Assembly (NCBI GenBank): GCA_948847595.1
Contig: CAQOGY010000023.1
Coordinates: 1-52,639 of the forward strand
Direction: 5' to 3'
DNA from: an uncultured Bacteroides sp.
GTDB lineage: Bacteria; Bacteroidota; Bacteroidia; Bacteroidales; Bacteroidaceae
DNA: 52,639 nt
This document shows, one piece after another, positions 30,430 through 39,421 of this stretch. How positions within the stretch are numbered: position 1 is the stretch's first letter; each line of letters opens with the position of its first letter. The position numbers and the translations under genes are program-made. Under the pieces are notes generated by a model. It saw nothing but the letters and a program-made list of their open reading frames with translations, searched no databases and was not told the origin of the DNA.

Positions 30430-32703
30430 ATGTCTCAATTACCTACCCTGATAGCTGACCTTGCACTGATATTGATATGTGCGGGCATTATGACTTTATT
30501 GTTTAAGAAGTTGAAACAACCTCTAGTCTTGGGATATGTCGTTGCCGGTTTTCTGGCAAGTCCGCATATGCCTTATACACCTTCCGTAATGGATGCTGCG
30601 AATATCAAGACATGGGCGGATATAGGTGTCATCTTCTTGCTGTTTGCCCTCGGACTGGAATTTAGTTTTAAGAAGATCGTGAAAGTGGGCGGTTCTGCCA
30701 TTATTGCTGCCTGTACCATTATCTTCTGTATGATTTTGTTGGGAATAGGTGTCGGCATGGGTTTTGGTTGGCACAGGATGGATAGTTTGTTTCTGGGTGG
30801 TATGATTGCCATGTCTTCCACTACCATTATTTATAAGGCTTTCGATGACCTTGGATTAAGGAAAAAGCAATTTACCGGATTGGTATTGAGTATCTTGATT
30901 TTGGAGGATATTTTGGCTATCGTGTTGATGGTGATGCTTTCTACTATGGCGGTGAGCCATAATTTTGAAGGTACGGAGATGTTGGAGAGCATCGGAAAGT
31001 TATTATTCTTCCTTATTTTGTGGTTTGTAGTCGGTATCTACCTGATTCCGGAATTTCTGAAGCGTTGCCGTAAGTTGATGGGGGAGGAGACTTTGCTTAT
31101 CGTGTCGTTGGCATTATGCTTCGGTATGGTGGTGATGGCTGCCAATACCGGATTCTCTGCTGCATTCGGCGCGTTTATCATGGGTTCTATCCTGGCGGAA
31201 ACGATTGAAGCGGAATCCATAGATCGGTTGGTGAAACCAGTGAAAGACCTTTTTGGAGCTATCTTTTTCGTATCAGTGGGTATGATGGTAGATCCTGCGA
31301 TGATTGTGGAATATGCCGTGCCTATTATCGTGATTACTTTGGCAGTCATTTTAGGGCAGTCTATCTTCGGGACTTTCGGAGTGATACTTTCCGGTAAACC
31401 TTTAAAGACGGCTATGCAGTGTGGATTCAGCCTGACGCAGATTGGCGAGTTCGCGTTTATTATAGCGTCCCTGGGAGTCTCGTTGCATGTGACGAGCGAC
31501 TTTCTGTATCCGATAGTGGTAGCGGTTTCTGTCATTACTACTTTTCTTACTCCTTATATGATTCGCCTTGCCGAACCTGCTTCTTCTTTTGTTGACGCTC
31601 ATCTTCCCGCTTCGTGGAGAAAACTTCTGATGCGTTACTCTTCCGGGTCACAGACTGCACTCAACCATGAGAATTTGTGGAAGAAGCTGATATTGGCAAT
31701 GGTACGGATTACAGTGGTTTATTCCATTGTCAGTATATCGATTATCGCGCTTTCTTTCCGTTTCGTCGTCCCTTTCTTCAAGGAGAACCTGCCGCATTTT
31801 TGGGCGTCATTGTTGGGGGCGGTGTTTATCATTCTTTGTATTGCTCCTTTCTTACGGGCTATAATGGTGAAGAAAAACCATTCGGTGGAATTTATGACTT
31901 TGTGGCATGATAGTCGTGCGAATCGTGCTCCTTTAGTATCGACAATTGTTATCCGTATTATGATAGCGGCACTCTTTGTCATCTTTGTGATTTCCGGTTT
32001 GTTCAAAGCATCTATCGGATTGGTTATCGGTGTTGCTGTGCTTGCCGTATTGTTGATGGTATGGTCGCGCCGCCTGAAAAAGCAATCTATTTCGATTGAA
32101 CGTCGTTTCTTTCAGAATCTTCGTTCCAGGGATGTGCGTGCGGAGTATTTGGGGGAGAAGAAACCGGAATATGCCGGACGTTTGTTGTCGCATGACCTGC
32201 ATCTGGCGGATATGGAAATTCCGGGAGAATCCAATTGGGCGGGAAAGACGTTGATGGAGCTTAATTTGGGAAAGAAGTTTGGCGTTCATGTGGCTTCCAT
32301 TCTTCGGGGGAAGAGACGGATTAATATTCCGGGCGGTTCCGTTCGCCTGTTCCCGATGGATAAGATACAGGTGATAGGAACGGATGAGCAGTTGAATGTG
32401 TTCAATGAAGCGATGCAGAATGGAGCGAAGATAGACTGGGAGGTATACGAAAAGAGTGAAATGACCTTGAAGCAGTTTATCATTGATGGTGATTCTGTTT
32501 TCTTGGGCAAAACGATACGCGAATCGGGTATCCGGGAAAAATATCATTGCATGATAGCAGGGATAGAAAGTGAGGACGGGACATTGATGGTTCCCGACGT
32601 GAATGCACCGCTCAAAGAGGGTGATGTGGTATGGTTGGTAGGCGAAAAAGAGGATGTGTACCAATTAGTCAATCAAAAAAACGAAAAAGTACAAGCCGGA
32701 TAA
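30430..32703 (+). CDS. CPA2-type cation:proton antiporter with two RCK_C domains
   Basis: This 757-aa membrane protein has a Na+/H+ exchanger domain of about 12 helices in residues 1-385 (KQPLVLGYVVAGFLASPHMPYTP, ALGLEFSFKK, AMSSTTIIYKAFDDLG, TGFSAAFGAFIMGSILAET). A second group of four membrane segments lies at about 415-540. Two cytosolic TrkA-C (RCK_C) modules end it (residues 595-670 and 675-750). A nucleotide-binding TrkA-N domain, usual in KefB/KefC, is missing. It probably exchanges K+ or Na+ for protons under ligand control. It stands alone, with a terminator before it. Confidence 0.88.
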   Translation: MSQLPTLIADLALILICAGIMTLLFKKLKQPLVLGYVVAGFLASPHMPYTPSVMDAANIKTWADIGVIFLLFALGLEFSFKKIVKVGGSAIIAACTIIFCMILLGIGVGMGFGWHRMDSLFLGGMIAMSSTTIIYKAFDDLGLRKKQFTGLVLSILILEDILAIVLMVMLSTMAVSHNFEGTEMLESIGKLLFFLILWFVVGIYLIPEFLKRCRKLMGEETLLIVSLALCFGMVVMAANTGFSAAFGAFIMGSILAETIEAESIDRLVKPVKDLFGAIFFVSVGMMVDPAMIVEYAVPIIVITLAVILGQSIFGTFGVILSGKPLKTAMQCGFSLTQIGEFAFIIASLGVSLHVTSDFLYPIVVAVSVITTFLTPYMIRLAEPASSFVDAHLPASWRKLLMRYSSGSQTALNHENLWKKLILAMVRITVVYSIVSISIIALSFRFVVPFFKENLPHFWASLLGAVFIILCIAPFLRAIMVKKNHSVEFMTLWHDSRANRAPLVSTIVIRIMIAALFVIFVISGLFKASIGLVIGVAVLAVLLMVWSRRLKKQSISIERRFFQNLRSRDVRAEYLGEKKPEYAGRLLSHDLHLADMEIPGESNWAGKTLMELNLGKKFGVHVASILRGKRRINIPGGSVRLFPMDKIQVIGTDEQLNVFNEAMQNGAKIDWEVYEKSEMTLKQFIIDGDSVFLGKTIRESGIREKYHCMIAGIESEDGTLMVPDVNAPLKEGDVVWLVGEKEDVYQLVNQKNEKVQAG

Positions 32704-32715
32704 GAATGGAATCCT

Positions 32716-32723
32716 TATTTTTG
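32716..32723 (+). promoter_or_regulatory. -7 element of the HIT gene
   Basis: TATTTTTG, 33 bp upstream of ATG 32756, within the short gap after the antiporter gene. Confidence 0.45.
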
Positions 32724-32755
32724 TGACGATAAAAACTTAAAATTATAATAATATC

Positions 32756-33181
32756 ATGAAGAGCGATCCGAAAGAATGTCTGTATTGTCAGAATAATGAG
32801 ACGCTGCATAATCTGATGATTGAGATTGCGCAGTTGAGTGTGTCACGTGTATTCCTGTTTAAGGAACAAACGTATCGTGGACGTTGCCTCGTAGCATACA
32901 AAGACCATGCGAACGACTTGAATGAATTGAGTGACGAAGACCGCAATGCTTTTATGGCCGATGTAGCACGCGTTACCCGTGCCATGCAAAAGGCTTTCCA
33001 ACCGGAAAAGATAAATTATGGTGCTTACTCGGATAAGTTGTCCCATTTGCACTTCCATTTAGCGCCTAAATATGTGGATGGGCCTGATTATGGTGGTGTA
33101 TTCCAAATGAATCCGGGAAAAGTTTACCTGACAGATGAAGAATATCAGGAGTTGATTGATGCTGTAAAAGCAAATCTATAA
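32756..33181 (+). CDS. HIT-family nucleotide-binding protein
   Basis: This 141-aa protein has the histidine triad LSHLHFHLAPKY (H-x-H-x-H) near residue 100 and CLYCQNNETLHN at the start, a C-x2-C that may bind zinc. HIT proteins hydrolyse or transfer nucleotidyl groups (phosphoramidates, dinucleoside polyphosphates, or nucleotidyl sugars). The length and the single HIT domain suggest an Hint-like hydrolase. It has no close functional neighbours. An inverted repeat follows it. Confidence 0.92.
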   Translation: MKSDPKECLYCQNNETLHNLMIEIAQLSVSRVFLFKEQTYRGRCLVAYKDHANDLNELSDEDRNAFMADVARVTRAMQKAFQPEKINYGAYSDKLSHLHFHLAPKYVDGPDYGGVFQMNPGKVYLTDEEYQELIDAVKANL

Positions 33182-33218
33182 ATGATAATTTTATTGCAGA
33201 CAGAGTAATAAATTTCTT

Positions 33219-33329
33219 TTTAGACATAAGAACATAAGAACAAAAGATGAAACAGTAGTAGTTTAATGACCGGCAGAAATAATTTTCCAAGCGCAGCCTC
33301 CTTTATGTTCTTTTGTTCTTATGTCTAAA
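33219..33329. repeat. Long-spaced inverted repeat between HIT and hslR genes
   Basis: TTTAGACATAAGAACA at the left pairs perfectly with TGTTCTTATGTCTAAA-type sequence at the right; the left arm also repeats ATAAGAAC twice in tandem. The arms are about 60 bp apart. It lies between convergent genes and may act as a bidirectional terminator, although a long loop makes that weak. Confidence 0.55.
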
Positions 33330-33344
33330 TTAAAATCCCATTTA

Positions 33345-33767
33345 CTATTCTTCACTATCAAAATCGAAATCAAAGTCAAAATCATCCATAAACTCCGGTG
33401 CAGTGAAATCTTCCAGTTCCCGGCGGTCTTTTTTGGTAGGACGTCCGGTGCCGCGTGCACGGTCTATGAATCCACTGATTTTGCTCATCTCCAATAGTTC
33501 GTATTGGTCAGGAGTAGTCACATTTTCCATCATTTCCGGTACGAGCTTTGCGCCTATACGCTTTTCGATAGCTTGCAGTACTTTGAAGGAATAGGTGATA
33601 GGCGGCTTTTTTACTTGAATGACATCTCCCGGTTTCACCATACGGGCAGCCTTGGCCAGGGAGCCATTGATGGTGATACGTCCTTTTTTGCAGGCTTCTG
33701 CCGCAATTGTGCGTGTCTTGAAGATGCGCACAGCCCACATCCATTTATCTATTCTTGCTTCAGCCAT
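33345..33767 (-). CDS. hslR: Hsp15-like S4-domain RNA-binding protein
   Basis: This 140-aa protein has an S4 domain at the N-terminus (RIDKWMWAVRIFKTRTIAAEACKKGRITING, residues 4-36), as in Hsp15, which binds stalled 50S subunits carrying tRNA and returns them to use. The tail is unusual: four DF pairs in a row (DDFDFDFDFDFDSEE) give a highly acidic end. The gene lies 13 bp after pth, in a ribosome-rescue group rplY-pth-hslR that fits the function. Confidence 0.85.
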   Translation of the reverse strand: MAEARIDKWMWAVRIFKTRTIAAEACKKGRITINGSLAKAARMVKPGDVIQVKKPPITYSFKVLQAIEKRIGAKLVPEMMENVTTPDQYELLEMSKISGFIDRARGTGRPTKKDRRELEDFTAPEFMDDFDFDFDFDSEE

Positions 33768-33780
33768 GTTTTTAGTGATT

Positions 33781-34350
33781 TCATTTCTTATTGAACTGGT
33801 TCATCGTGATGTCGATTCCGGCCAGGCAGAAACTCTTGATAATGTCTCCCGCCATTTCCAGTCTTTCGTCCATCGTCTTCCAGTCTTCGTCCGTGAAGTG
33901 TCCGAGCACATAATCAACCTGTCCGCCACGTGGAAAATCGTTTCCGATGCCAAAACGCAGTCGGGCATAATTTTGAGTACCCAGGGTGGCGGCGATATTC
34001 TTCAGTCCGTTATGTCCGGCATCGCTTCCTTTACCTTTCAGACGTAACGTACCGAAAGGGAGAGCCAGGTCGTCCACTACGATCAGTACATTCTCCAATG
34101 GGATATTTTCCTTCTGCATCCAGTAGCGGACAGCCAGCCCGCTTAGGTTCATAAAAGTCGACGGTTTGAGTAGTGTCAACTGTCGCCCTTTGACAGAGAA
34201 ACTGGTGGTGAAACCGTAGCGCCCGTCAATGAAAGGCGGGGCATTATTGGTTCTAGCCAATGCTTCTACCGTCATGAATCCGATATTATGCCGAGTTTCG
34301 TGATACTCGGGGCCAATATTTCCCAGTCCGACAATTAAATATTTTATCAT
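33781..34350 (-). CDS. pth: Peptidyl-tRNA hydrolase
   Basis: This 189-aa enzyme frees tRNA from peptidyl-tRNA that drops off ribosomes. Diagnostic residues are in YLIVGLGNIGPEYHETRHNIGFM (catalytic His20 type), LLKPSTFMNLSGLAV, VVDDLALPFGTLRLKGKGSDAGHNGLKNI and RFGIGNDFPRG. The length is normal. It lies between rplY and hslR on the same strand. Confidence 0.97.
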   Translation of the reverse strand: MIKYLIVGLGNIGPEYHETRHNIGFMTVEALARTNNAPPFIDGRYGFTTSFSVKGRQLTLLKPSTFMNLSGLAVRYWMQKENIPLENVLIVVDDLALPFGTLRLKGKGSDAGHNGLKNIAATLGTQNYARLRFGIGNDFPRGGQVDYVLGHFTDEDWKTMDERLEMAGDIIKSFCLAGIDITMNQFNKK

Positions 34351-34387
34351 TGCTTTTCGGTAAAACAGTTCATTAATTGGAAAGAGA

Positions 34388-34453
34388 AACGCAGATTAAT
34401 ACAAATTAATGCAGACTGAACATCTGCTTTAATCTGCATTAATCTGCGTTTGT
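34388..34453 (-). terminator. Hairpin between rplY and pth
   Basis: AACGCAGATTAATnnAAATTAATGCAGA pairs with TCTGCATTAATCTGCGTT in a long AT-rich stem; each arm contains the unit TAATCTGC or its complement twice. Poorly defined T-runs suggest partial termination or RNA stabilisation between rplY and pth. Confidence 0.5.
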
Positions 34454-34485
34454 AGTATATCTCTTTTTACAGGGATAATCTCAGA

Positions 34486-35076
34486 TTACTTGCCAGCGGT
34501 TGCTGCTGCACCTCTTGCTGCACGAGTCAACTTAACAACACATACAACGGCTTCTTTAGCACTCATCAGTTCAAGACCTTCAAAGCTCAATTCGCCAACC
34601 TTAACAGTCTTACCTAATCCCAGGTGAGCAACGTTTACAGTCAGTTTTTCAGGAATTACATTGTACAGAGCTTTCACTTTGATCTTACGCATCTGCAATG
34701 CCAACTTACCACCGGCTTTAACACCTTCTGCAAGACCTTCCAACTGTACAGGAACTTCCATTACGATAGGTTTAGCTTCGTCGATTTGATAGAAGTCAAC
34801 GTGCAGGATAGTGTCTTTTACAGGGTGGAACTGAATATCTTTCAGGATAGCGTTTACTTTTTTGCCATCGATGTCCAGGTCTACGATGTAGATGTGCGGA
34901 GTGTAAACAAGATTACGAAGGCCTTCGTTAGGCACTGTGAAGTGAACTACTTCATTACCACCATAAAGTACACAAGGTACACCACCGTTCTTACGGATTT
35001 CTTTCAAAGCTCTTGCTTGTTCTGAAGAGCGTTCTGCAATTGCTCTTGCAGTTCCTTTTACTTCAATTGATTTCAT
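34486..35076 (-). CDS. rplY: Ribosomal protein L25/Ctc, long form
   Basis: This 196-aa protein has the L25 5S-rRNA-binding domain at residues 1-95 (MKSIEVKGTARAIAERSSEQARALKEIRKNGGVPCVLYGG) and a TL5-type C-terminal beta-domain (KPIVMEVPVQLEGLAEGVKAGGKLALQMRKIKVKAL). The tail is Ala-rich (RAARGAAATAGK). Promoter TTTG-N19-TACTTTTG at 35171-35201 leaves a leader of about 85 nt, in which autoregulation could occur. Confidence 0.95.
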   Translation of the reverse strand: MKSIEVKGTARAIAERSSEQARALKEIRKNGGVPCVLYGGNEVVHFTVPNEGLRNLVYTPHIYIVDLDIDGKKVNAILKDIQFHPVKDTILHVDFYQIDEAKPIVMEVPVQLEGLAEGVKAGGKLALQMRKIKVKALYNVIPEKLTVNVAHLGLGKTVKVGELSFEGLELMSAKEAVVCVVKLTRAARGAAATAGK

Positions 35077-35170
35077 TTCTTAAAAAAATGTGTTACTCTA
35101 AATTAAGTTATTTTGCTTAATTCACCATCACACGATGTGGATTATCACACGATGTTGCAAAAAAGCGGTG

Positions 35171-35201
35171 CAAAAGTACATCTTTTTTTTGAATTATCAA
35201 A
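35171..35201 (-). promoter_or_regulatory. Complete promoter of rplY
   Basis: TACTTTTG (35171-35178) and TTTG (35198-35201), separated by exactly 19 bp, match the Bacteroides -7/-33 consensus in full. Confidence 0.85.
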
Positions 35202-35212
35202 GATTTACTTCC

Positions 35213-35614
35213 TTAAAAGTCGATATCAATCTTAATTTCGCTTTCCAATTTGTCCTCTTGTGCTTCTTCGGCAGCTTTTAGTTCATCTTCTTCATCTGCT
35301 TCCTGGTTCAGGCGGCTGATATAGTCGTTCATGTCGCTGCGTTCTATGAAGTTGACAGCTTCCTCAAGTCCTGCCATGAACTTCTGAAAATCTTCCCGAT
35401 ATAAGAAGATTTTGTGTTTCTCGAAACTAACTTGAGAATCATCACCTTCTCCCGTTATCACTTTCTTACTCTCTGTAATAGCCAGGAACATCTCATCTTT
35501 ACGATTCTTTTTTACGTCGAGATAGTAGATGCGTTTACCTGCTTTGATAGACTTGGAGAATACAATCTCTTTGTCATTCATGTCTGCGCTCATTTTCTTT
35601 TTTAAATCTTCCAT
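35213..35614 (-). CDS. PurA-like protein (DUF3276)
   Basis: This 133-aa protein has the PUR-repeat segments EIVFSKSIKAGKRIYYLDVKKNRKDEMFLAITESKK and KIFLYREDFQKFMAGLEEAVNFI. The family (DUF3276) resembles eukaryotic Pur-alpha, which binds single-stranded nucleic acid; the Borrelia member is a DNA/RNA-binding regulator. The C-terminal 40 residues are acidic (EADEEDELKAAEEAQEDKLESE). The gene is divergent from nusB. Its targets in Bacteroides are not known to me. Confidence 0.85.
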   Translation of the reverse strand: MEDLKKKMSADMNDKEIVFSKSIKAGKRIYYLDVKKNRKDEMFLAITESKKVITGEGDDSQVSFEKHKIFLYREDFQKFMAGLEEAVNFIERSDMNDYISRLNQEADEEDELKAAEEAQEDKLESEIKIDIDF

Positions 35615-35718
35615 GTCTTACGATCTGTTTATAATCGGCTTCAAAATTGGATATTTTTTTTAAACTGTCAAAAGAAAAAGCGCAGAGAATCAAATACTGC
35701 ATTAAAAAATGTGATTTA

Positions 35719-35751
35719 TTTGTGGAAACTCGCTAAAAATATCTACTTTTG
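35719..35751 (+). promoter_or_regulatory. Complete promoter of the nusB unit
   Basis: TTTG (35719-35722) and TACTTTTG (35744-35751) are 21 bp apart, a full consensus pair. Transcription starts about 25 bp before ATG 35783. Confidence 0.85.
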
Positions 35752-35782
35752 CAGTTCGATAACAACAGTATTAAATTGAATT

Positions 35783-36709
35783 ATGATCAACAGAGTTCTT
35801 ATTCGTCTTAAGATTATACAGATAGTATATGCCTATTATCAAAATGGCAGCAAAAATCTAGACTCAGCGGAGAAAGAGTTATTCTTTAGTCTTTCAAAGG
35901 CGTATGACCTTTACAACTATTTGCTAATGCTGATGATAGCATTGACAGAGTATGCACAAAAACGTATTGATGCGGCAAAAGCCAAACTGGCACCCACGGC
36001 AGAAGAGTTATATCCCAACACGAAGTTTGTGGACAATAAATTTATTGCCCAGTTGGAAGTCAACAAACAACTAATGGAGTTTATCGCCAATCAGAAGAGA
36101 ACCTGGGTGAACGACCAGGATTTTGTGAAAGAATTCTACGAAAAAATTGTGGAAACCGACATCTATAAAGAGTATATGGCTTCTGATGACAAATCGTATG
36201 AAGCGGATCGTGAATTATGGAGAAAGATCTATAAGACATACATCTTTAATAATGATTCTCTCGATCAGGTATTGGAAGACCAAAGTTTGTATTGGAATGA
36301 CGATAAAGAAATAGTAGATACATTCGTATTGAAAACAATCAAGCGCTTTGACGAGAAAAAAGGCGCGAATCAAGAATTGCTTCCTGAATTCAAAGATGAC
36401 GAAGATCAGGAATTTGCGCGCCGTCTGTTCCGCCGTACTATTTTGAATTCAGACTACTACCGTCACCTGGTAAGTGAGAATACGAAAAACTGGGACTTGG
36501 ATCGTATTGCATTTATGGATGTCATCATTATGCAGACAGCATTGGCAGAAATTTTAAGTTTCCCGAACATTCCGGTCAGCGTTTCGTTAAATGAATATGT
36601 GGAAATTGCGAAGTTATATAGCACCTCTAAGAGCGGTAGCTTTATCAACGGAACATTGGATGGAATAGTTAATCAATTGAAAAAAGAAGGTAAGTTGAAT
36701 AAAAACTGA
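35783..36709 (+). CDS. nusB: Transcription antitermination factor NusB, long Bacteroidetes form
   Basis: This 308-aa protein has a NusB fold in its C-terminal half (DEDQEFARRLFRRTILNSDYYRHLV, IAFMDVIIMQTALAEILSFPNIPVSVSLNEYVEIAKLYSTSKSGSFINGTLDGI), preceded by a helical extension of about 160 residues typical of Bacteroidetes. NusB binds boxA with NusE/S10 for rRNA antitermination. It starts a plus-strand series nusB-yajC-ybbR-coaE. Confidence 0.93.
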   Translation: MINRVLIRLKIIQIVYAYYQNGSKNLDSAEKELFFSLSKAYDLYNYLLMLMIALTEYAQKRIDAAKAKLAPTAEELYPNTKFVDNKFIAQLEVNKQLMEFIANQKRTWVNDQDFVKEFYEKIVETDIYKEYMASDDKSYEADRELWRKIYKTYIFNNDSLDQVLEDQSLYWNDDKEIVDTFVLKTIKRFDEKKGANQELLPEFKDDEDQEFARRLFRRTILNSDYYRHLVSENTKNWDLDRIAFMDVIIMQTALAEILSFPNIPVSVSLNEYVEIAKLYSTSKSGSFINGTLDGIVNQLKKEGKLNKN

Positions 36710-36748
36710 TACCTTTGTATATATAATAGAAACTAAAACTGATTATTT

Positions 36749-37066
36749 ATGAACGTATTTACTGTATTATTGCAAGCTCCTGCTGCTGGCGGTGGAAGTA
36801 TGATGTGGATCATGCTGATAGCAATGTTTGTTATCATGTATTTCTTTATGATCCGTCCTCAAAATAAGAAGCAAAAAGAAATAGCTAATTTCCGTAAATC
36901 TCTGCAGGTAAATCAGAGTGTGATTACTGCCGGTGGTATTCACGGTATAATCAAGGAAATTACAGACGACTATATCGTACTTGAGATTGCTTCTAACGTG
37001 AAGATTAAGATAGATAAGAATTCTATTTTTGCTGATGCTTCAGCAGCTAGCAATCAATCTAAGTAA
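36749..37066 (+). CDS. yajC: Preprotein translocase accessory subunit YajC
   Basis: This 105-aa protein has one membrane helix (MWIMLIAMFVIMYFFMIRP, residues 19-37) and the cytosolic domain PQNKKQKEIANFRKSLQVNQSVITAGGIHGIIKEI, the YajC signature. YajC associates with SecDF at the Sec translocon. It lies 39 bp after nusB. Confidence 0.95.
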   Translation: MNVFTVLLQAPAAGGGSMMWIMLIAMFVIMYFFMIRPQNKKQKEIANFRKSLQVNQSVITAGGIHGIIKEITDDYIVLEIASNVKIKIDKNSIFADASAASNQSK

Positions 37067-37081
37067 ATCGTCGGTAAAAAA

Positions 37082-38101
37082 ATGCCTATGTTTGATCGTA
37101 GGAAAATAAGATATACGTATTTAAAGTTATCTAAGAGAATTAAGGATTTTCTGCTCAGTGATAAGAGCAGGGAATTCTTAATTTTTTTATTTTTCTTCCT
37201 GATAGCCGGTGGTTTTTGGCTGCTTCAGACATTGAACAATGATTATGAAGCGGAATTTTCTATTCCGGTGCGTATTAAAGACCTTCCCAATAATGTGGTA
37301 CTGACTTCGGAACCCCCTTCCGAACTTCGTGTCAGAGTGAAAGATAAAGGTACTGTTCTCCTTAATTATATGCTGGGAAAGAGTTTCTTTCCGGTAAACC
37401 TGAGTTTTTCCGATTATAAAGGAAAAAATAATCATGTGAAGATTTACGCATCCGATTTTGAGAAAAAGATATTGAGCCAGTTGAATGTTTCTTCCAGGAT
37501 TCTTTCCATTAAGCCTGATACATTGGACTATATCTATTCTGAAGGGAAATCCAAGTTAGTGCCTGTCCGCCTTCAAGGAAAAGTGACAGCCGGACTTCAA
37601 TATTATGTGTCGGATACGATTTGCAGTCCCGACTCGGTATTGGTCTATGCCCCGGAAGGGATTTTGGATACGATAACCACTGCTTATACTCAAAAGATAA
37701 ACTTGGAGAATATATCGGATACTACCCGTCAACGGATTTCTTTGGCTTCGGAAAGGGGAGTGAAGTTTGTTCCGGGTTCGGTTGAGGTGACATTCCCGGT
37801 GGATATTTATACGGAGAAAACGGTGGAAGTACCGTTGCATGGGATTAATTTTCCGGCAGATAAAGTACTGCGTGCTTTTCCTTCAAAGGTTCAGATCACT
37901 TTTCAGGTAGGACTGAAGCGATTCCGTAGTATAAAAGCAAGCGATTTTGTGATTAATGTTTCTTATGAAGAACTACTGAAGCTAGGCTCGGATAAATATA
38001 CGGTTAAACTGAAATCATTTCCGAGCGGAATCAATCAAATCCGTATTATTCCCGAGCAAGTTGATTTTTTGATAGAACAAGTAACTCCAGATGGCGATTA
38101 A
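37082..38101 (+). CDS. YbbR-like domain protein
   Basis: This 339-aa protein has one membrane segment (FLIFLFFFLIAGGFWLL, residues 33-49), then two or three YbbR-like beta repeats (NVVLTSEPPSELRVRVKDKG, TVEVPLHGINFPADKVLRAFPSKVQITFQVG). YbbR proteins regulate CdaA, the c-di-AMP synthase, in Firmicutes; in Bacteroidetes the gene is placed beside coaE and yajC and its partner is less clear. The stop overlaps the coaE start by 11 bp, so the two are coupled. Confidence 0.85.
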   Translation: MPMFDRRKIRYTYLKLSKRIKDFLLSDKSREFLIFLFFFLIAGGFWLLQTLNNDYEAEFSIPVRIKDLPNNVVLTSEPPSELRVRVKDKGTVLLNYMLGKSFFPVNLSFSDYKGKNNHVKIYASDFEKKILSQLNVSSRILSIKPDTLDYIYSEGKSKLVPVRLQGKVTAGLQYYVSDTICSPDSVLVYAPEGILDTITTAYTQKINLENISDTTRQRISLASERGVKFVPGSVEVTFPVDIYTEKTVEVPLHGINFPADKVLRAFPSKVQITFQVGLKRFRSIKASDFVINVSYEELLKLGSDKYTVKLKSFPSGINQIRIIPEQVDFLIEQVTPDGD

Positions 38102-38708
38102 GATTGGCATAACCGGTGGCATCGGTAGCGGAAAGAGTGTAGTTTCCAGACTGCTGGAAATAATGGGAATCCCTGTTTATATATCGGATATAGAAGCGAA
38201 ACGTATTACGCATACGGATGAAGTGATCCGTCAGGGACTTTGTGACTTGGTGGGTAGGGACGTTTTTCAAGATGGAGAATTAAACCGTCCTTTGCTTGCA
38301 TCCTATATGTTCGGACATCCCGATCATGTGAAAGAAGTGAACAGCCTCATTCACCCGCAAGTGAAAGAAGATTTTCGTCAGTGGGTAATCCGGCGAGGGA
38401 GTGAACCGTTAGTAGGCATGGAGTCCGCCATTCTCATTGAAGCCGGTTTTAGGGATGAAGTCGATTTCCTCGTAATGGTTTATGCACCGTTGGAAGTAAG
38501 GGTAGAGCGTGCTGTAAAGCGCGACTGTTCATCAAGAGAATTGGTGATGAAACGCATTGAGTCGCAAATGAGTGATGAGGCTAAGAGAAATCATGCTGAT
38601 TACGTGATTGTGAATGATGATGAAACACCGTTAATTCCGCAGGTTTTGGAGCTTATTTCTTTGCTATCTAAAAATAATCATTACCTTTGCCCCGCAAAAA
38701 ATAATTAA
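38091..38708 (+). CDS. coaE: Dephospho-CoA kinase
   Basis: This 205-aa enzyme phosphorylates dephospho-CoA at the ribose 3'-OH, the last step of CoA synthesis. The P-loop is GITGGIGSGKSVVSRLLE at residues 6-23; DIEAKRITHTDEVI, HPQVKEDF and the lid segment VERAVKRDCSSRELVMKRIESQM follow. It overlaps the YbbR gene by 11 bp and precedes the DUF5606 gene by 20 bp. Confidence 0.96.
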   Translation: MAIKIGITGGIGSGKSVVSRLLEIMGIPVYISDIEAKRITHTDEVIRQGLCDLVGRDVFQDGELNRPLLASYMFGHPDHVKEVNSLIHPQVKEDFRQWVIRRGSEPLVGMESAILIEAGFRDEVDFLVMVYAPLEVRVERAVKRDCSSRELVMKRIESQMSDEAKRNHADYVIVNDDETPLIPQVLELISLLSKNNHYLCPAKNN

Positions 38709-38728
38709 TAAACAAAAGTATATATACT

Positions 38729-39163
38729 ATGTTGAAGACTATCTTGTCTATCTCCGGCAAACCGGGATTGTACAAACTTATTTCGCAAGGAAAAAATATG
38801 TTGATTGTTGAATCAATCAATGCTGAGAAGAAACGTTTCCCCGCTTATGGTAATGAAAAAATTATCTCATTGGCAGATATAGCAATGTACACGGATGATG
38901 CGGAAGTTCCTTTGTACGATGTGTTGGAAGCGATCAAGGAAAAAGAGCAATCAGCAGCGGCTTCTATTGATCCTAAGAAAGCTACACCCGAACAGTTGCG
39001 CGAATATTTGGCAGAAGTACTGCCGAACTTCGATCGTGACCGTGTGTATGTAGCGGATATAAAGAAACTGGTTTCCTGGTATAATATTCTGATTTCTAAT
39101 GGTATTACAGAATTCAAACAGGAAGAAACCAAAGAAGATGAGAAAGAGGCAACGGCAGAATAG
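38729..39163 (+). CDS. DUF5606 family protein
   Basis: This 144-aa protein starts MLKTILSISGKPGLYKLISQ and continues with GKNMLIVESINAEKKRFPAY, a small beta-barrel-like domain, then a helical part (DPKKATPEQLREYLAEVLPNFDRDRVYVADIKKLVSWYNIL) and a Glu-rich tail. It matches DUF5606 of Bacteroidales, found after coaE. No function is known to me. It is the last gene of the nusB-led unit; a terminator follows. Confidence 0.82.
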   Translation: MLKTILSISGKPGLYKLISQGKNMLIVESINAEKKRFPAYGNEKIISLADIAMYTDDAEVPLYDVLEAIKEKEQSAAASIDPKKATPEQLREYLAEVLPNFDRDRVYVADIKKLVSWYNILISNGITEFKQEETKEDEKEATAE

Positions 39164-39189
39164 TCGATGTCGCTTATCCTGAAAGACTA

Positions 39190-39232
39190 AAAAACATGGT
39201 AATCATTTAAAAGTTGGTTATCATGTTTTTCT
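39190..39232 (+). terminator. Terminator after the DUF5606 gene
   Basis: AAAAACATGGTAATCA and GGTTATCATGTTTTT pair with one mismatch, followed by a T-rich stretch. Confidence 0.8.
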
Positions 39233-39339
39233 TTTATATAAATGCTTGTTTGTTAAAGAAAAAATTAGTATATATTGGGTTATCTTTTCTTTAAATAAAT
39301 ATCTTCTACTTATATTGTAAATAATGATGCTTTTTTATG

Positions 39340-39347
39340 TATCTTTG
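39340..39347 (+). promoter_or_regulatory. -7 element of the 82-aa gene
   Basis: TATCTTTG is a perfect -7 match, with TTG 22 bp upstream. It gives a leader of about 65 nt to ATG 39422 and supports that this small gene is transcribed. Confidence 0.65.
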
Positions 39348-39421
39348 CCACTGTTCATAATTTCATGGAATTTGGGCGTGGATAAATATAATAGTAGAGA
39401 ACAAATCTGTTATGTAAGGGG

